This document shows positions 35,959-45,580 of a stretch of 64,000 bases of DNA, piece after piece (position 1 is the stretch's first letter; every line of letters starts with the position of its first letter). This stretch comes from Pseudoalteromonas luteoviolacea (lineage in GTDB: Bacteria > Pseudomonadota > Gammaproteobacteria > Enterobacterales > Alteromonadaceae). The notes under the pieces were generated by a model. It had not been told where the DNA came from, did not search any database, and saw only the letters and a program-made list of their open reading frames with translations. Made by a program: the position numbers and the translations under genes. Location of the stretch: contig NZ_JAKFZS010000008.1 in NCBI RefSeq assembly GCF_021654285.1, forward strand, positions 1 through 64,000, written 5' to 3'.

Positions 35959-35987
35959 CAGGTAAGTACCTTTTGTGGGCTTACCTG
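35959..35987 (+). terminator. possible hairpin after trehalase
   Basis: CAGGTAAG ... CTTACCTG 15 bp past the trehalase stop, without a clear T tract. A weak candidate. Confidence 0.35.
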
Positions 35988-36128
35988 ATTGTATTTCGAA
36001 AATCCTGCCAGCTTCGTCATCACTTCATATCGCTAAAATAAATGCATAGATAAACTAAGTGCTAGGATATGTATGGAATGAAAAAAGGCATGGTGTTTTT
36101 ACCAATTTATTGGATGTCAAAAAGGAAA

Positions 36129-36152
36129 AAAGCGCCTTAAAAAAGGCGCTTT
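36129..36152. terminator. terminator of the zinc lipoprotein gene
   Basis: AAAGCGCCTT, four-base loop, AAGGCGCTTT. On the minus strand it continues in T residues, making a strong terminator for the AztD-like gene; it can also stop readthrough from trehalase. Confidence 0.88.
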
Positions 36153-36192
36153 GGCTCACAATCAAGAGACATACACATTATACCCGGGAGTA

Positions 36193-37557
36193 TTAGTGTG
36201 TGTGTTCGCCTCCTTTTTCAATACCTAACCAAACTAGTCTTTCTGGCGTGAAATCTAGTTCTATTTCAACTTTTACTTCTGCCGTTTCAAGGTCATAACC
36301 TAAGACGTGCTGTGCATTTGAGTCAGTCACATAAGCAATGTTTTCAGCACCTGAGAATGCAATGCTAAAAACGGCACCTTCAGGGATAGCTGTCAGCTCA
36401 TGCTCATGCACTTTTACTGAATGTGCAACTTCCCAATGATGCTCATCACCTTCTGCGTGTTGTTCAAAAATAGTGAGTACACCAGCAGTGTCTAATACTG
36501 CAGCATGAGAGCCGTCATAGTTGAAGCTACCACCTGCAAATCTGTAGTTTTCTGTCGCTGACCAATCGATCTTTTCAATCTCGCCATGCTCTGCGTCAAT
36601 AACAACTAGCTCAGTGCCTGCAACACCAATAAATTGATGACTGTTTTCGTGACCAATTAGTAAACCAATACGTTGGTTTTCAGCGAAGCTGTCAGGGTTA
36701 ACAATTTTAGTGGCAACAAATTCACCGTTTTCTTCTGCAATAACGACAACACCATCACCACATGCAAAAGACACATGCTCGTGGTTTTGCGCACTACCGT
36801 GAAGTGCAGGACAAGTTACATCAAATACTTTTTCCTGATCAAAATGGTCACCATGTTTATGATAAAGGCCAATTTGCGTTGGTAAAGTTGACTCTGTTTG
36901 CGGGTCACGAATTGTACTAAAAGTATATTCACCGCGTGATTGCGCTGCACCGTGCATGTTTGTGTCGTAGTGAATTTCAGCTACTTTGTCTTTGTCACCA
37001 CCGATGTAGGCCTCAGAGAAGACAACCACTTCTGCGTTGACCGCGTCTTCACCACTACCATCGAAGAAAATTGCAGTGCTGCTTTCGCCATTTGTTACAT
37101 GCGCAGGTTTTACATGATCAAAAGAAACATCGCTAAGCTTTGGTTCTTCCTCATAGGGGTGCATGTGGTCGCCATGGTCTTCTTGCCAAATGCCACCATC
37201 GATGAATTCAACACGGCCTTGTTCAGACTGAACAAGTACTGCGTAACGGCTGTTTTCTGTTGCGTAAACTCTATTTGCATAATCACTTGATGTAAGTTCA
37301 CCAGCAACTTCTTTGTGCTCAATATCTAAAACATGTACTGAGTTTGAATCAGGAGAGGTTACTAATAAACGTCCTGCTTCACTTACTGAACCATGATCAT
37401 GATCGTGTCCTTCATGGCCGTGATCATCATGCCCCTTGTCTTGCTCAACTACTTCTTCAACAGGAGTATGTTCTACGATAGTTGTTTTTGTGTCACCACA
37501 AGCTGCTAGCAATGCTGTTGCGACCGCAACTGAGAGTAATTTGTGTGTGTGTTTCAT
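36193..37557 (-). CDS. AztD-like zinc-binding beta-propeller lipoprotein
   Basis: 454 residues. A lipobox ends the signal (VATALLAACGDTK), so it is probably lipid-anchored. A His/Asp/Glu-rich segment (HDDHGHEGHDHDHG, residues about 43-56) follows and is a metal-binding loop. The rest is a beta-propeller with the disulfide-type block CPALHGSAQNHEHVSFACGDG, as in AztD zinc chaperones; further His-rich patches (GDHMHPYEEEP, GLYHKHGDHFD) add metal sites. Two Zur-box-like palindromes lie upstream, so it should be made when zinc is scarce. Unlike AztD, it has no zinc ABC transporter genes beside it in this window. A strong terminator follows. Confidence 0.82.
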   Translation of the reverse strand: MKHTHKLLSVAVATALLAACGDTKTTIVEHTPVEEVVEQDKGHDDHGHEGHDHDHGSVSEAGRLLVTSPDSNSVHVLDIEHKEVAGELTSSDYANRVYATENSRYAVLVQSEQGRVEFIDGGIWQEDHGDHMHPYEEEPKLSDVSFDHVKPAHVTNGESSTAIFFDGSGEDAVNAEVVVFSEAYIGGDKDKVAEIHYDTNMHGAAQSRGEYTFSTIRDPQTESTLPTQIGLYHKHGDHFDQEKVFDVTCPALHGSAQNHEHVSFACGDGVVVIAEENGEFVATKIVNPDSFAENQRIGLLIGHENSHQFIGVAGTELVVIDAEHGEIEKIDWSATENYRFAGGSFNYDGSHAAVLDTAGVLTIFEQHAEGDEHHWEVAHSVKVHEHELTAIPEGAVFSIAFSGAENIAYVTDSNAQHVLGYDLETAEVKVEIELDFTPERLVWLGIEKGGEHTH

Positions 37558-37622
37558 ATTTCTTTCAATTATTAGAGTAGTAAATTAGCAGGAAATGTTA
37601 AGAGAGACGCCTGCAAATGGAA

Positions 37623-37637
37623 TGTTATAAAATAACA
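37623..37637. promoter_or_regulatory. Zur-box-like palindrome (proximal)
   Basis: TGTTATAAAATAACA, near-perfect palindrome 66 bp before the zinc lipoprotein start. It matches the GTTATA/TATAAC pattern of gammaproteobacterial Zur boxes. Confidence 0.7.
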
Positions 37638-37649
37638 ATTTGTGATTAT

Positions 37650-37662
37650 GTTATACTATAAC
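37650..37662. promoter_or_regulatory. Zur-box-like palindrome (distal)
   Basis: GTTATACTATAAC, a perfect palindrome with a single central base, 93 bp before the zinc lipoprotein start. It is the consensus core of Zur boxes. Paired with the site 13 bp away, it suggests two Zur dimers. Confidence 0.8.
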
Positions 37663-37850
37663 GTCATTTGTGTGCAAGGAAGAATTTGCATTAATCTTAA
37701 ATTAGTACCTTAAAAGGTACTAAAGCATGGGCCTCTGAGTTACGGAGGAAATTAGTGAAAAAAGGGGGGCTATGTGTTCAAATTTTTTGAAAGTGGATGT
37801 GCTAAGGTGGTGCGAGGTTGAGAAAAGCACGAATGTGCCAAATAAAGTAA

Positions 37851-38195
37851 TTATTCAGATAAAAATAGGACTCTAATTGCAATAGCGACAAAAACGACGA
37901 TCACAAGAATAACTTCAATTTTATGCACTATTGATTTTGTTTTTCTACTTTTCTTTTGCTCTTTAGAAGTCACTTTTAAATCCTCGTTGGGGTGGCGCTT
38001 TTCGTAGGCTGCATTCGCTTTTTTGGCAAATTCAGCTCGTTTCTTTGGGCTTAGACTTTGATTCATTGAGTCTTGATAATCAACAACCTTTCCTTTTGCG
38101 ACCCTTGCTTTAGGTGCACTGCACATGACTACCTCGGATTGAAAGCCATAAATACAACCATGACAACTGCATCTCACTTTGGTTGAACTACTCAC
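37851..38195 (-). CDS. small membrane-anchored protein with an N-terminal cysteine cluster
   Basis: 114 residues. The N-terminus has four cysteines (RCSCHGCIYG and VVMCSAP) that could bind a metal or Fe-S centre. A basic, Lys-rich middle section (SLSPKKRAEFAKKANAAYEKRHP, TSKEQKKSRKTK) leads to a single C-terminal hydrophobic segment (VILVIVVFVAIAIRVLF), a tail anchor. No family was recognised. It lies between the zinc lipoprotein promoter and the WD40 gene, reading in the same direction as the former. The N-terminal domain should face the cytoplasm if it is tail-anchored. Confidence 0.6.
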   Translation of the reverse strand: MSSSTKVRCSCHGCIYGFQSEVVMCSAPKARVAKGKVVDYQDSMNQSLSPKKRAEFAKKANAAYEKRHPNEDLKVTSKEQKKSRKTKSIVHKIEVILVIVVFVAIAIRVLFLSE

Positions 38196-38355
38196 TACTA
38201 CTTTTACATTATAGTACTTTCATCTTGTAATGTCGTTTAATTTTTCTAAATAAATAATATTTATGTCCGATAATATAGTAATAGGGTAAAACTTAATGTC
38301 TAGAAAGGATGTGAGCTTGGGCGAAAAAAGGAATAAGCAGTATGAGGGGGCGCCT

Positions 38356-39354
38356 ATGTTTAAGAATATTATCAACATGTTTGTTGTCTATGCATTGATT
38401 GCTGTATTTGTAGGGTGTGACCAGGTAGATAAAAACCCACAGCAGGTTTTTTATCGAGTGAGTCAAGCGCCAATAGATCATGGCGTCTTCTCGGCTCGGG
38501 GGGAATTTCTTGCTTTTGTATCTCAAGATCAAATAATCGTTGCAGATGCCAATGACGGTGTTGTTGTGGTGCAGTTTGCACTGAGTGATACAAAAGTCAC
38601 AGATATTGCTATTTCAGCAGATAACAGGTTATTGGCAGCCAGCTTTATGACGTATGTGGTCGTTTGGGATTTGGTTAAACAAGAAAAACTCGGTCAATTT
38701 ACCGTTGTCGGCGAGTCAGAGTATGCGAAAACATCAAAAGTGGCCATTTATAATAACCCAATGTTTTTACTAATAGGTATGACTGACGGCAGTGTTAATA
38801 TTATTGATTTTGAAAATAAGCTGGCCAAGCGCGTGAAGCACCATGATGCGAAGATCAGCTTTGTGGCACTAGGGCCACAGCGCCAACTCTTGTTAAGTGC
38901 TGGACATGATGGCTTGGTTAACATCTCTGATGCAAGAACATTGCAGCCTAAATTTGAGCATAAATTGTCAAAGCGTGTGACCAGCCTTGCTTATAACTTA
39001 GAGCAAAATTTGCTGTTTATTTCAGATGCACTGAATGAGCAATGGGTGCTTAAGCCATTTTCATCACAGGGTAATTCAATAAAGCTTTCCTACCGTGAAA
39101 GGTTTCGCTGGTTTAGGGCCTCTGCGATATCCCCAGATGGCCGGTATTTGGCTACCGGATCAAGTAAGTTTTGGTGGACATTGTGGGATGTAAAAACTGG
39201 GCAAGAAATTGACGCTTCTGCCATACAAGCGGTAACGTCAACGGCAATGGTCTTAGATATGCACATAGATAGAGCAAACAAACTTATGACTCTCAGTAGT
39301 GATGGAATTGTTGAATATTGGGAAATCAATACCTTAATTAACTCGCCTGATTGA
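38356..39354 (+). CDS. WD40-like repeat lipoprotein (paralogue 1)
   Basis: 332 residues from the ATG at 38356, which has GAGGGGG upstream; an in-frame ATG at 38296 would put 20 charged residues before the signal. The lipobox is ALIAVFVGC. The mature protein has repeating WD40-type blades (FLAFVSQDQIIVADANDGVVVVQF, MTYVVVWDLVKQEKL, ALGPQRQLLLSAGHDGLVNISDARTL, AISPDGRYLATGSSKFWWTLWDVKTG, TLSSDGIVEYWEI), enough for a seven-bladed propeller. It is a paralogue of the gene at 39502-40491. Such propellers are interaction platforms. Its partner is unknown; the NERD protein downstream is a candidate. Confidence 0.82.
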   Translation: MFKNIINMFVVYALIAVFVGCDQVDKNPQQVFYRVSQAPIDHGVFSARGEFLAFVSQDQIIVADANDGVVVVQFALSDTKVTDIAISADNRLLAASFMTYVVVWDLVKQEKLGQFTVVGESEYAKTSKVAIYNNPMFLLIGMTDGSVNIIDFENKLAKRVKHHDAKISFVALGPQRQLLLSAGHDGLVNISDARTLQPKFEHKLSKRVTSLAYNLEQNLLFISDALNEQWVLKPFSSQGNSIKLSYRERFRWFRASAISPDGRYLATGSSKFWWTLWDVKTGQEIDASAIQAVTSTAMVLDMHIDRANKLMTLSSDGIVEYWEINTLINSPD

Positions 39355-39501
39355 TGGCGTAAACTTTGCTTATTTTGCCTAGAATTTGCGCATCACAGGA
39401 TGCTGTATCAACAATAGGTGACAATAAACTGTACAAATAAAACAAAGGCTATACTATTTGCACAGATTAATTATTGCCCTTGAATTTAGAGAACCAGAGC
39501 C

Positions 39502-40491
39502 ATGTTGTTAAGACTAATCCCGTTGCTTTTTGTGCTGTTGTTAGTTGGGTGTGATGATCAAGTAGAGCTCAGTCAAGGAACAATCAGCCAGCTTGGAGAT
39601 AAAGGGGTACTTATTGGACACTTTTCACAAGATGGCAGCAAACTAGTCACTATAGATAGTGCGAATGCGCTGACCGTATGGGACAGTCGCTCCATGGAAG
39701 CTTTGTTTACGGTGCCACAAGACAAAATGCCAGAGCTCTCTAGAGAGGTCGTCCTATCTAAAGATAACAATATGCTGATCGTCGTAGGGGATAATCAACT
39801 TAAATTTTGGTCTTTAGCAACAAAAAAACTAGTCACTAAAGTGAATTTTACCGGGGTGAGTGGGTACGCACATATCACATCAGTCGCATTATCGCCCTCG
39901 ATGGACAAAATTATTGTTGCTATGTCGGACGGTACCGTCAATATGGCGCACCTACATACTCAAGTTAATAACCAATTTGCGCCGCACACCCGCCCTGTCA
40001 TGCATGTGGAATGGGATGATAAAGGCGAGTTATTTATGACTGCGGCGCAAGATGGCAAATTGGCGCTTTGGCGCTTTGGGTCGCCAGACCCGGTGTTCAC
40101 GAAGGAATTCAATCATAGGGTAACCAGCTTAGCTGTTAGAAAAGATTTTTCTGAATTCTTTGTATCTGACGCTTTGGATAATCAAGTAATTGCGTCTTTG
40201 ATAGATGGTGCGGATAAAAGTGAACTCAAGTATATGGCTCGCTTCAAAGTATTTAGAAAAGCGTTATTTATCGATAAAAGTGGCTTGTTGGCAACGTCTT
40301 CTTCCAAATCTCAACTGACGATTTGGGATACTAAAAGCGGCAATGAGCTTGGTACATGGCAGATCGATACGGTTAATTCGGGGGCAACCATTGTTGATAT
40401 GTATGCGCCAAATAAAGAAAAACTGGTGACTTTGAGTAGTGACGGCTTATTGGAAGAGTGGGCGCTAAATATGTTGGCAAACCGAAAATAG
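39502..40491 (+). CDS. WD40-like repeat lipoprotein (paralogue 2)
   Basis: 329 residues. Lipoprotein signal MLLRLIPLLFVLLLVGC. Blades such as SKLVTIDSANALTVWDSRSM, MLIVVGDNQLKFWSLATKK, GELFMTAAQDGKLALWRFG, GLLATSSSKSQLTIWDTKSG and KLVTLSSDGLLEEWAL align with those of the preceding gene, showing a tandem duplication with divergence (for example ATGSSKFWWTLWDVKTG against ATSSSKSQLTIWDTKSG). It is 147 bp after paralogue 1 and 51 bp before the NERD gene, in the same direction, so the three may form one operon. Confidence 0.85.
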   Translation: MLLRLIPLLFVLLLVGCDDQVELSQGTISQLGDKGVLIGHFSQDGSKLVTIDSANALTVWDSRSMEALFTVPQDKMPELSREVVLSKDNNMLIVVGDNQLKFWSLATKKLVTKVNFTGVSGYAHITSVALSPSMDKIIVAMSDGTVNMAHLHTQVNNQFAPHTRPVMHVEWDDKGELFMTAAQDGKLALWRFGSPDPVFTKEFNHRVTSLAVRKDFSEFFVSDALDNQVIASLIDGADKSELKYMARFKVFRKALFIDKSGLLATSSSKSQLTIWDTKSGNELGTWQIDTVNSGATIVDMYAPNKEKLVTLSSDGLLEEWALNMLANRK

Positions 40492-40542
40492 TACAGCTTT
40501 GAGGTTGGTCAGTTGAAATAGATTTAAATTAGGTACAGTTAA

Positions 40543-41712
40543 ATGAACAGATGGATTTTGTTTTTACTCTTATTTTCACGGTGGGTGACTGGCCTGCCAG
40601 CACAGCTCGATGTCAGTCAATGTGAGCGTTACGCCACAGAACTGGCGTTGTTGCAAAGCTCAACGAAGATGTCAGATACAGAGCAGGCGCGCATTTTTCG
40701 CCTCAAAGATCGAATCGAGCAGTATTGTCAGTCTCCAACTCAAATTGTCAATGTGACTGAAAACCACATCAACCTTTCTGTATTTGGTGCGAGTCAATTT
40801 CGTGACCCTCAAGTGTATTCAAAGTGGCAAGCTTTTTATGAAAAACCGATGATCTGCCATGATGGGGAGCAAACCTTCCAAAGTGCAGTAAGGTGTGCTG
40901 AGCTAGTTGCAAAACAAAAGCAGGCTTTTGAAGCACAGTTGGCGCAGCAAAATGAGTTAAGTGAACAAGCTGAACGCGCACAGATATTAGTAAAACCGCC
41001 TGTCATCAGTGAATCTGTCGCTTCTTTGAATTCTATCGACCCTACCTCACAGGCATTTCCCAATCCGCTTAACGACGAAATTGAAGAACAGCCAGACCAT
41101 TTTACCCGTTTTGGTTTTTGGTTAAGTATCGTATTGTGTGGTTATATTTTAATAGAACTCGCAAAACGGTTTATCAGTAAGGGCTATCGCACCAGCTACT
41201 CATCAAAAAAGAGAAGCTTTAAAAAGACTTATGATGTACTGAGTAGTAAGTTGGATAAAAAGAAATACATCATAGTGCACCGAAGTATGAGTCCATTGCT
41301 CGAAGAGTTAGATATTGATGCTGTGGTGCTGTCACCATTTGGTGTTTTTGTATTTATTTGCACTCAGCATGTTGGTGATATTGAAGCAAACTTACATAGT
41401 GAAATGTGGCATTCGACGAAAGAGGGAAGTGCTCAGTTTTTCTTAAATCCGCTCAACTCATCAAAAGTACGTGCAGGCAAACTCGCGGATTGTATTGGCG
41501 CTAAAAGTGGTGTGAGGCATATGGTCGCCTTTAATAATGGTTGCCGTTTTTACCCTGGACGTCCTGCTAATTGCTTTGAAAATTCGCAAGTCGCACTTGA
41601 AGTCATGCGCTATACGCAATTTTTATATAATTATGAGCAGCTTCGTTATTTTGAGCAGCGTTTGTATTCGGCGAGCCATATACTGGTTGATGGGCCGGAA
41701 GTGATTAGTTAG
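40543..41712 (+). CDS. membrane protein with a degenerate NERD nuclease-like domain
   Basis: 389 residues. A signal peptide or N-terminal helix (WILFLLLFSRWVTGLPA), a periplasmic region of about 160 residues with four cysteines, then a transmembrane helix (about residues 190-206, SIVLCGYILIELA) puts the last 180 residues in the cytoplasm. That part matches the NERD fold: DIDAVVLSPFGVFVF, then GDIEANLHSEMW, then NPLNSSKVRAGKLADCI. In active NERD nucleases the strand reads I-E-x-K; here it reads ICTQ, so the catalytic Glu and Lys are Cys and Gln. It is therefore probably a binding rather than a cutting domain. It lies downstream of two WD40-like lipoproteins. Confidence 0.78.
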   Translation: MNRWILFLLLFSRWVTGLPAQLDVSQCERYATELALLQSSTKMSDTEQARIFRLKDRIEQYCQSPTQIVNVTENHINLSVFGASQFRDPQVYSKWQAFYEKPMICHDGEQTFQSAVRCAELVAKQKQAFEAQLAQQNELSEQAERAQILVKPPVISESVASLNSIDPTSQAFPNPLNDEIEEQPDHFTRFGFWLSIVLCGYILIELAKRFISKGYRTSYSSKKRSFKKTYDVLSSKLDKKKYIIVHRSMSPLLEELDIDAVVLSPFGVFVFICTQHVGDIEANLHSEMWHSTKEGSAQFFLNPLNSSKVRAGKLADCIGAKSGVRHMVAFNNGCRFYPGRPANCFENSQVALEVMRYTQFLYNYEQLRYFEQRLYSASHILVDGPEVIS

Positions 41713-41859
41713 CTCATGCTTTTAGATGAAAGAAATAGTCTATTTATTTGCTAAATATTGTTATTTTTGATGCGTCTGAAATGAAATAGAGTTACAATTA
41801 TCGGCCTTTATCATAAGGCACCCTCTAATTTATAGTTACAAAGGTTTCTCAAGTTTCGA

Positions 41860-42750
41860 ATGACCGATCTTACAACTCATGAGGCTTCTCGGAAGCGCTT
41901 ACTTATTGCGCTTGCATTAACTTGCACGTTTATGGTTATCCAACTAATTGGTGCATATTTTGCCAATTCTCTAGCCGTGCTCGCAGACGCAGGACACCTA
42001 TTTGTCCACAACAGCTCATTGCTTATCGCATTAATCGCATCGAGCATTGCGGTAAAACTCGCTAAAAACTTTAATGAAGGTTACAAAAAAGCAGAATACA
42101 CTGGTGGACTCATCAATGGTATTTTGTATGTTTCTATTGCTGTGATTATACTGCTTGAAGCGACTGAGCGGATCGAATTACATAGCCAAGGCCATGTTCA
42201 CGAAGTGAATACATTTTTGATGTCGACCATTGCAGGAGTGGGTTTCTTGTTTCATGGTGTGGCTGCTTGGGTTTTGTATAAAGGCAGAAAAGACAGCATT
42301 AATGTTTACGCGGTATTTTTACACTCCTTTTTTGATTTATTATCAACAGTTTCAACGTTTGTCGCTGGCATACTCATCCATTTGACGGGGTTGAACATTA
42401 TTGATGTGCTTTCAAGTATGTTGATTTCAAGTTTTGTGTTATTTACAGGCTTTAAGGTGATTAAGACATGCTTAACTGGACTCCTTAACAAAGAGAGTAC
42501 ACTGCCTAATGTAGACAAACTTGAAAAGGCGATTGTTGATACTGAACATGTTGAAAGTGTACATAATGTGACTGTATCCAACACTGACGATGCGCTGATA
42601 GTGGGAGCACATATTGTTTTAAAACATCATTGCACCATAGAAATGCATGATGATGCATGTCGTTTCCAAGTTGAAGCGCGCTTAAAGCAGCTATTTTCTG
42701 TTGAAAAATGTGTGCTGCAAATAGAAAGTCACGATTGTCCCCACCATTAA
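41860..42750 (+). CDS. cation diffusion facilitator (Zn-type) with an HxxxH variant site
   Basis: 296 residues, six-helix CDF transporter that exports divalent metal in exchange for protons. The second-helix motif, usually ADAGHMLTD, reads ADAGHLFVH, so the aspartate of the transport site is histidine; the fifth-helix pair is normal (LHSFFDLLST). The cytoplasmic C-terminal domain (about residues 215-296) has a ferredoxin-like fold (VESVHNVTVSN) and ends in CPHH, with other histidines (HIVLKHHCTIEMHDDAC). The family resembles ZitB/CzcD. Metal specificity cannot be assumed given the altered site. It has no Zur-type box that I could see. Confidence 0.88.
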   Translation: MTDLTTHEASRKRLLIALALTCTFMVIQLIGAYFANSLAVLADAGHLFVHNSSLLIALIASSIAVKLAKNFNEGYKKAEYTGGLINGILYVSIAVIILLEATERIELHSQGHVHEVNTFLMSTIAGVGFLFHGVAAWVLYKGRKDSINVYAVFLHSFFDLLSTVSTFVAGILIHLTGLNIIDVLSSMLISSFVLFTGFKVIKTCLTGLLNKESTLPNVDKLEKAIVDTEHVESVHNVTVSNTDDALIVGAHIVLKHHCTIEMHDDACRFQVEARLKQLFSVEKCVLQIESHDCPHH

Positions 42751-42808
42751 ACTTGGCAAATAACCAGCTTTCCTTTATTTTTTAATAGAATATAAAGAGG
42801 AGCTGGTA

Positions 42809-45580
42809 TTGCTAAATCAATTCGTTAAATTACCCAAAGTAATTATTGCACTTTTTTTAGGAATAGTTGGCGGTGTTGCTAACCTGCTTCCTATTTGGTT
42901 TCTAGATAGCTCAGAGTTTTTGTTTGGACAGCTGTTTGTTATCTTGTGCTTACTTGCTTTAGGCTGGCGCTATGCTGTGGTCGCTGTTGCCATCGGTGCA
43001 CTTTTTTTGCTGTATCGGTGGGGACATTGCTGGGCTTCTCTTGTATTCCTGTTCGAAATAGCCTGGTTACAAATATTTTGTATTCGTGCCAACAAGCCCT
43101 TGTTCATTCGAGGACTAGGTTACTGGGTGCTATTTGGTGTGCCCATTTTGTTTATTGTCGGCAAATTTGTTTTAGGGCTAACGTTATTAGTGATTTTCAC
43201 CGCACTTGCTAAGTATCTGATAAATGCTGCGGTTTACCTTGCGATTGTTGACTTAATATCGCTGTTTTTATTCAAACGTGTATGGCAAGCTAAGTCTCTC
43301 TATCAAATTCTTAACTACATGATCAGCCAGTTGATTATATTAGTGGTACTGATCACCACCATCGTGCTTACCAACAGTCATTACAAACGCATTGAGTATG
43401 AAGTCACAGCTCAACTGCAAGATGCTTCTGGCAGTGCATTAAAGCAAATTGATGATTATCTTGAGAGTTATCGGCGCGCGATTATGGTCGCGGCTCAGGA
43501 TATTCAATCGGGTGTGGATAAACAGCAGGTGATCAGGCGACTGGTAGAGACTTATCCTAATTTTAGAACGGCTATTGTGGCTGATCACAGCGCGATGGTG
43601 ACACACTTCTACCCTAAAGCGTTGCAAGTCAGTTTGATAGGCGAAGTCCCATCAGTTGCTGACCGTGAATACTTCCTTCAAGCGCCTTACTACCCCAATG
43701 GTTATGTATCTGGGATTTTCCAAGGTCGAGGGTTTGGCAATGACCCTGTAGTGGCTGTATCTGCTCCCTTGTACGAGGAAGGTGAGTTTCAAGGGATCGT
43801 TGAGAGTTCCCTTTATTTTGAGTCTTTTGAGCAGTTTATTCCCAGAGTGCTTGCGCAAAAAGGGCATTTACTGATTGTTGATCATGAAAACAACATTGTT
43901 TATAGCTCTTTAAAATCTGACTTTAATATTTTGGATAATATTGCAGATCAGCAGTTGCAAGAACTGACTGAGACAACAGACCAAATATTCATTAGCAACA
44001 ATCGAGATGTGTATTACAAACAAAGTATGCAATCGGATATCTTCCAGTGGCGGGTAATTAGCTTAATTGAGCGCAAGCACGTGAATTTAGCCGTTGCGTC
44101 TGCTTGGATACAGTCGTTTATTTTGGCTTTATTCATCATAGCGATTAGTAGCTTTTTAGTGAATAGAATGACCCGAGTGTTCACTAAACCCATTGTAGAT
44201 TTAAGTCATAGTATTAACTCATTTGATCCTAGCAAAAAAATGTCTGAAGTGAACAACAGTACCGATGGCAGTTGCTTAGAGGTCATTATTTTACAGCAGC
44301 AGTTTTCGCAGTTGGCATTTAAGTTATCGATGAGTTTTACCAAATTAAATACAGCAAACGATGAAAATGCGCAGCTCAATAGAAAACTACAAGACTTTAA
44401 TAAAACTTTAGAGCTGGAAGTGCGCCAAAAAACGGAGGAGCTTATCAGCGCACTAGAAAGCGCTAACAGAGCAAGCTCGGCAAAAAGCCAATTTCTGGCC
44501 AATATGAGCCATGAAATAAGAACACCGCTCAATGGCATTATTGGCATGTCAGAGGCACTCATACAGTCAGAGCAAGATACCAAAGCAAAAGAGCAGTTAG
44601 ACATTATTTATCAATCAGCTCACAAACTGTTACTGATACTGAATGACATTTTAGATTACTCGAAAATTGAAGCAGGGGCATTGCATCTCTCTAAGCAAGA
44701 TACTGACATTAATAAGTTTGTTAAGGATCTTTCGGCATCGTTTGAACAGTCCATAAAAAATCCTAAAGTTGAATTTACTTATGTGATTTCGGATACAGTC
44801 CCTGACGTACTTGTCATTGATGATTTGCGTGTTGGGCAGGTTATCAATAACTTATTGAGTAATGCTGGTAAATTTACCGAGGAAGGCTTTATTCGCTTTG
44901 AGCTTAATTATCACAGCGAGCAATTAACTTGCAGTATCAAGGATACTGGTGTCGGCATTTCAGAAGCAGCACAAAAAGACTTATTTGATGAGTTTACGCA
45001 AGCTGACTTGTCTACAACACGCAAATACGGAGGAACAGGACTTGGTTTGACGATTTGTAAGCGTTTGGTCTTACTGATGGAAGGTGAGCTGACTTTTACT
45101 TCTCAAGAACAAAAGGGCAGTGAGTTTTCTGTTGTGATCCCAGCTAAACAAGGCGGTCGAATAGAGCGCTCGGTGCAAGAAAATGTGGGTATCCCCAATT
45201 TAGAAGGCATTCGACTTTTATTAGTAGAAGATAATCCGATCAACCAGATTGTCGCGATGCAAATGCTGGCTAAAACAGGTGGCGAAATCATAAAAGCACA
45301 GGATGGTGTAGAGGCACTGGAAGCGTTAAAAGCGCAAAAGTATGACATTGTGCTCATGGATTGCCAAATGCCGAATATGGACGGGTTTGAGTGTACACGC
45401 GCCATTCGATCAACGCCTGAACAATACGGCGCACCTTACATTATTGCGATTACCGCTAATGCATTCAGTGAAGACAAAGCCAAGTGCCTGCAAGTTGGCA
45501 TGGATGACTTCGTTGCTAAGCCTATAGAGTCGTCTGAGCTGTATCATTGCTTGATTAAATGGCAAGCACAGGATTTATAG
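42809..45580 (+). CDS. hybrid sensor histidine kinase with dCACHE-like sensor
   Basis: 923 residues from a TTG start with GAGGAG six bases before it. Six or so hydrophobic helices fill residues 10-200, then a periplasmic domain (about residues 200-430) with the double-CACHE look ([45 protein letters not shown]). Another helix leads to a HAMP-like linker, a coiled coil, HisKA (His568 in NMSHEIRTP), HATPase ([25 protein letters not shown]) and a receiver with VEDNPINQ and Asp851 in LMDCQMP. CACHE domains sense small ligands such as amino acids. No separate response regulator is adjacent, so the output is not visible. Confidence 0.9.
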   Translation: MLNQFVKLPKVIIALFLGIVGGVANLLPIWFLDSSEFLFGQLFVILCLLALGWRYAVVAVAIGALFLLYRWGHCWASLVFLFEIAWLQIFCIRANKPLFIRGLGYWVLFGVPILFIVGKFVLGLTLLVIFTALAKYLINAAVYLAIVDLISLFLFKRVWQAKSLYQILNYMISQLIILVVLITTIVLTNSHYKRIEYEVTAQLQDASGSALKQIDDYLESYRRAIMVAAQDIQSGVDKQQVIRRLVETYPNFRTAIVADHSAMVTHFYPKALQVSLIGEVPSVADREYFLQAPYYPNGYVSGIFQGRGFGNDPVVAVSAPLYEEGEFQGIVESSLYFESFEQFIPRVLAQKGHLLIVDHENNIVYSSLKSDFNILDNIADQQLQELTETTDQIFISNNRDVYYKQSMQSDIFQWRVISLIERKHVNLAVASAWIQSFILALFIIAISSFLVNRMTRVFTKPIVDLSHSINSFDPSKKMSEVNNSTDGSCLEVIILQQQFSQLAFKLSMSFTKLNTANDENAQLNRKLQDFNKTLELEVRQKTEELISALESANRASSAKSQFLANMSHEIRTPLNGIIGMSEALIQSEQDTKAKEQLDIIYQSAHKLLLILNDILDYSKIEAGALHLSKQDTDINKFVKDLSASFEQSIKNPKVEFTYVISDTVPDVLVIDDLRVGQVINNLLSNAGKFTEEGFIRFELNYHSEQLTCSIKDTGVGISEAAQKDLFDEFTQADLSTTRKYGGTGLGLTICKRLVLLMEGELTFTSQEQKGSEFSVVIPAKQGGRIERSVQENVGIPNLEGIRLLLVEDNPINQIVAMQMLAKTGGEIIKAQDGVEALEALKAQKYDIVLMDCQMPNMDGFECTRAIRSTPEQYGAPYIIAITANAFSEDKAKCLQVGMDDFVAKPIESSELYHCLIKWQAQDL

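Noticed and set aside
40543..41712. Active nuclease assignment for the NERD protein
   Set aside because: The catalytic Glu and Lys of the PD-(D/E)xK-type site are replaced by Cys and Gln, so nuclease activity should not be assumed.
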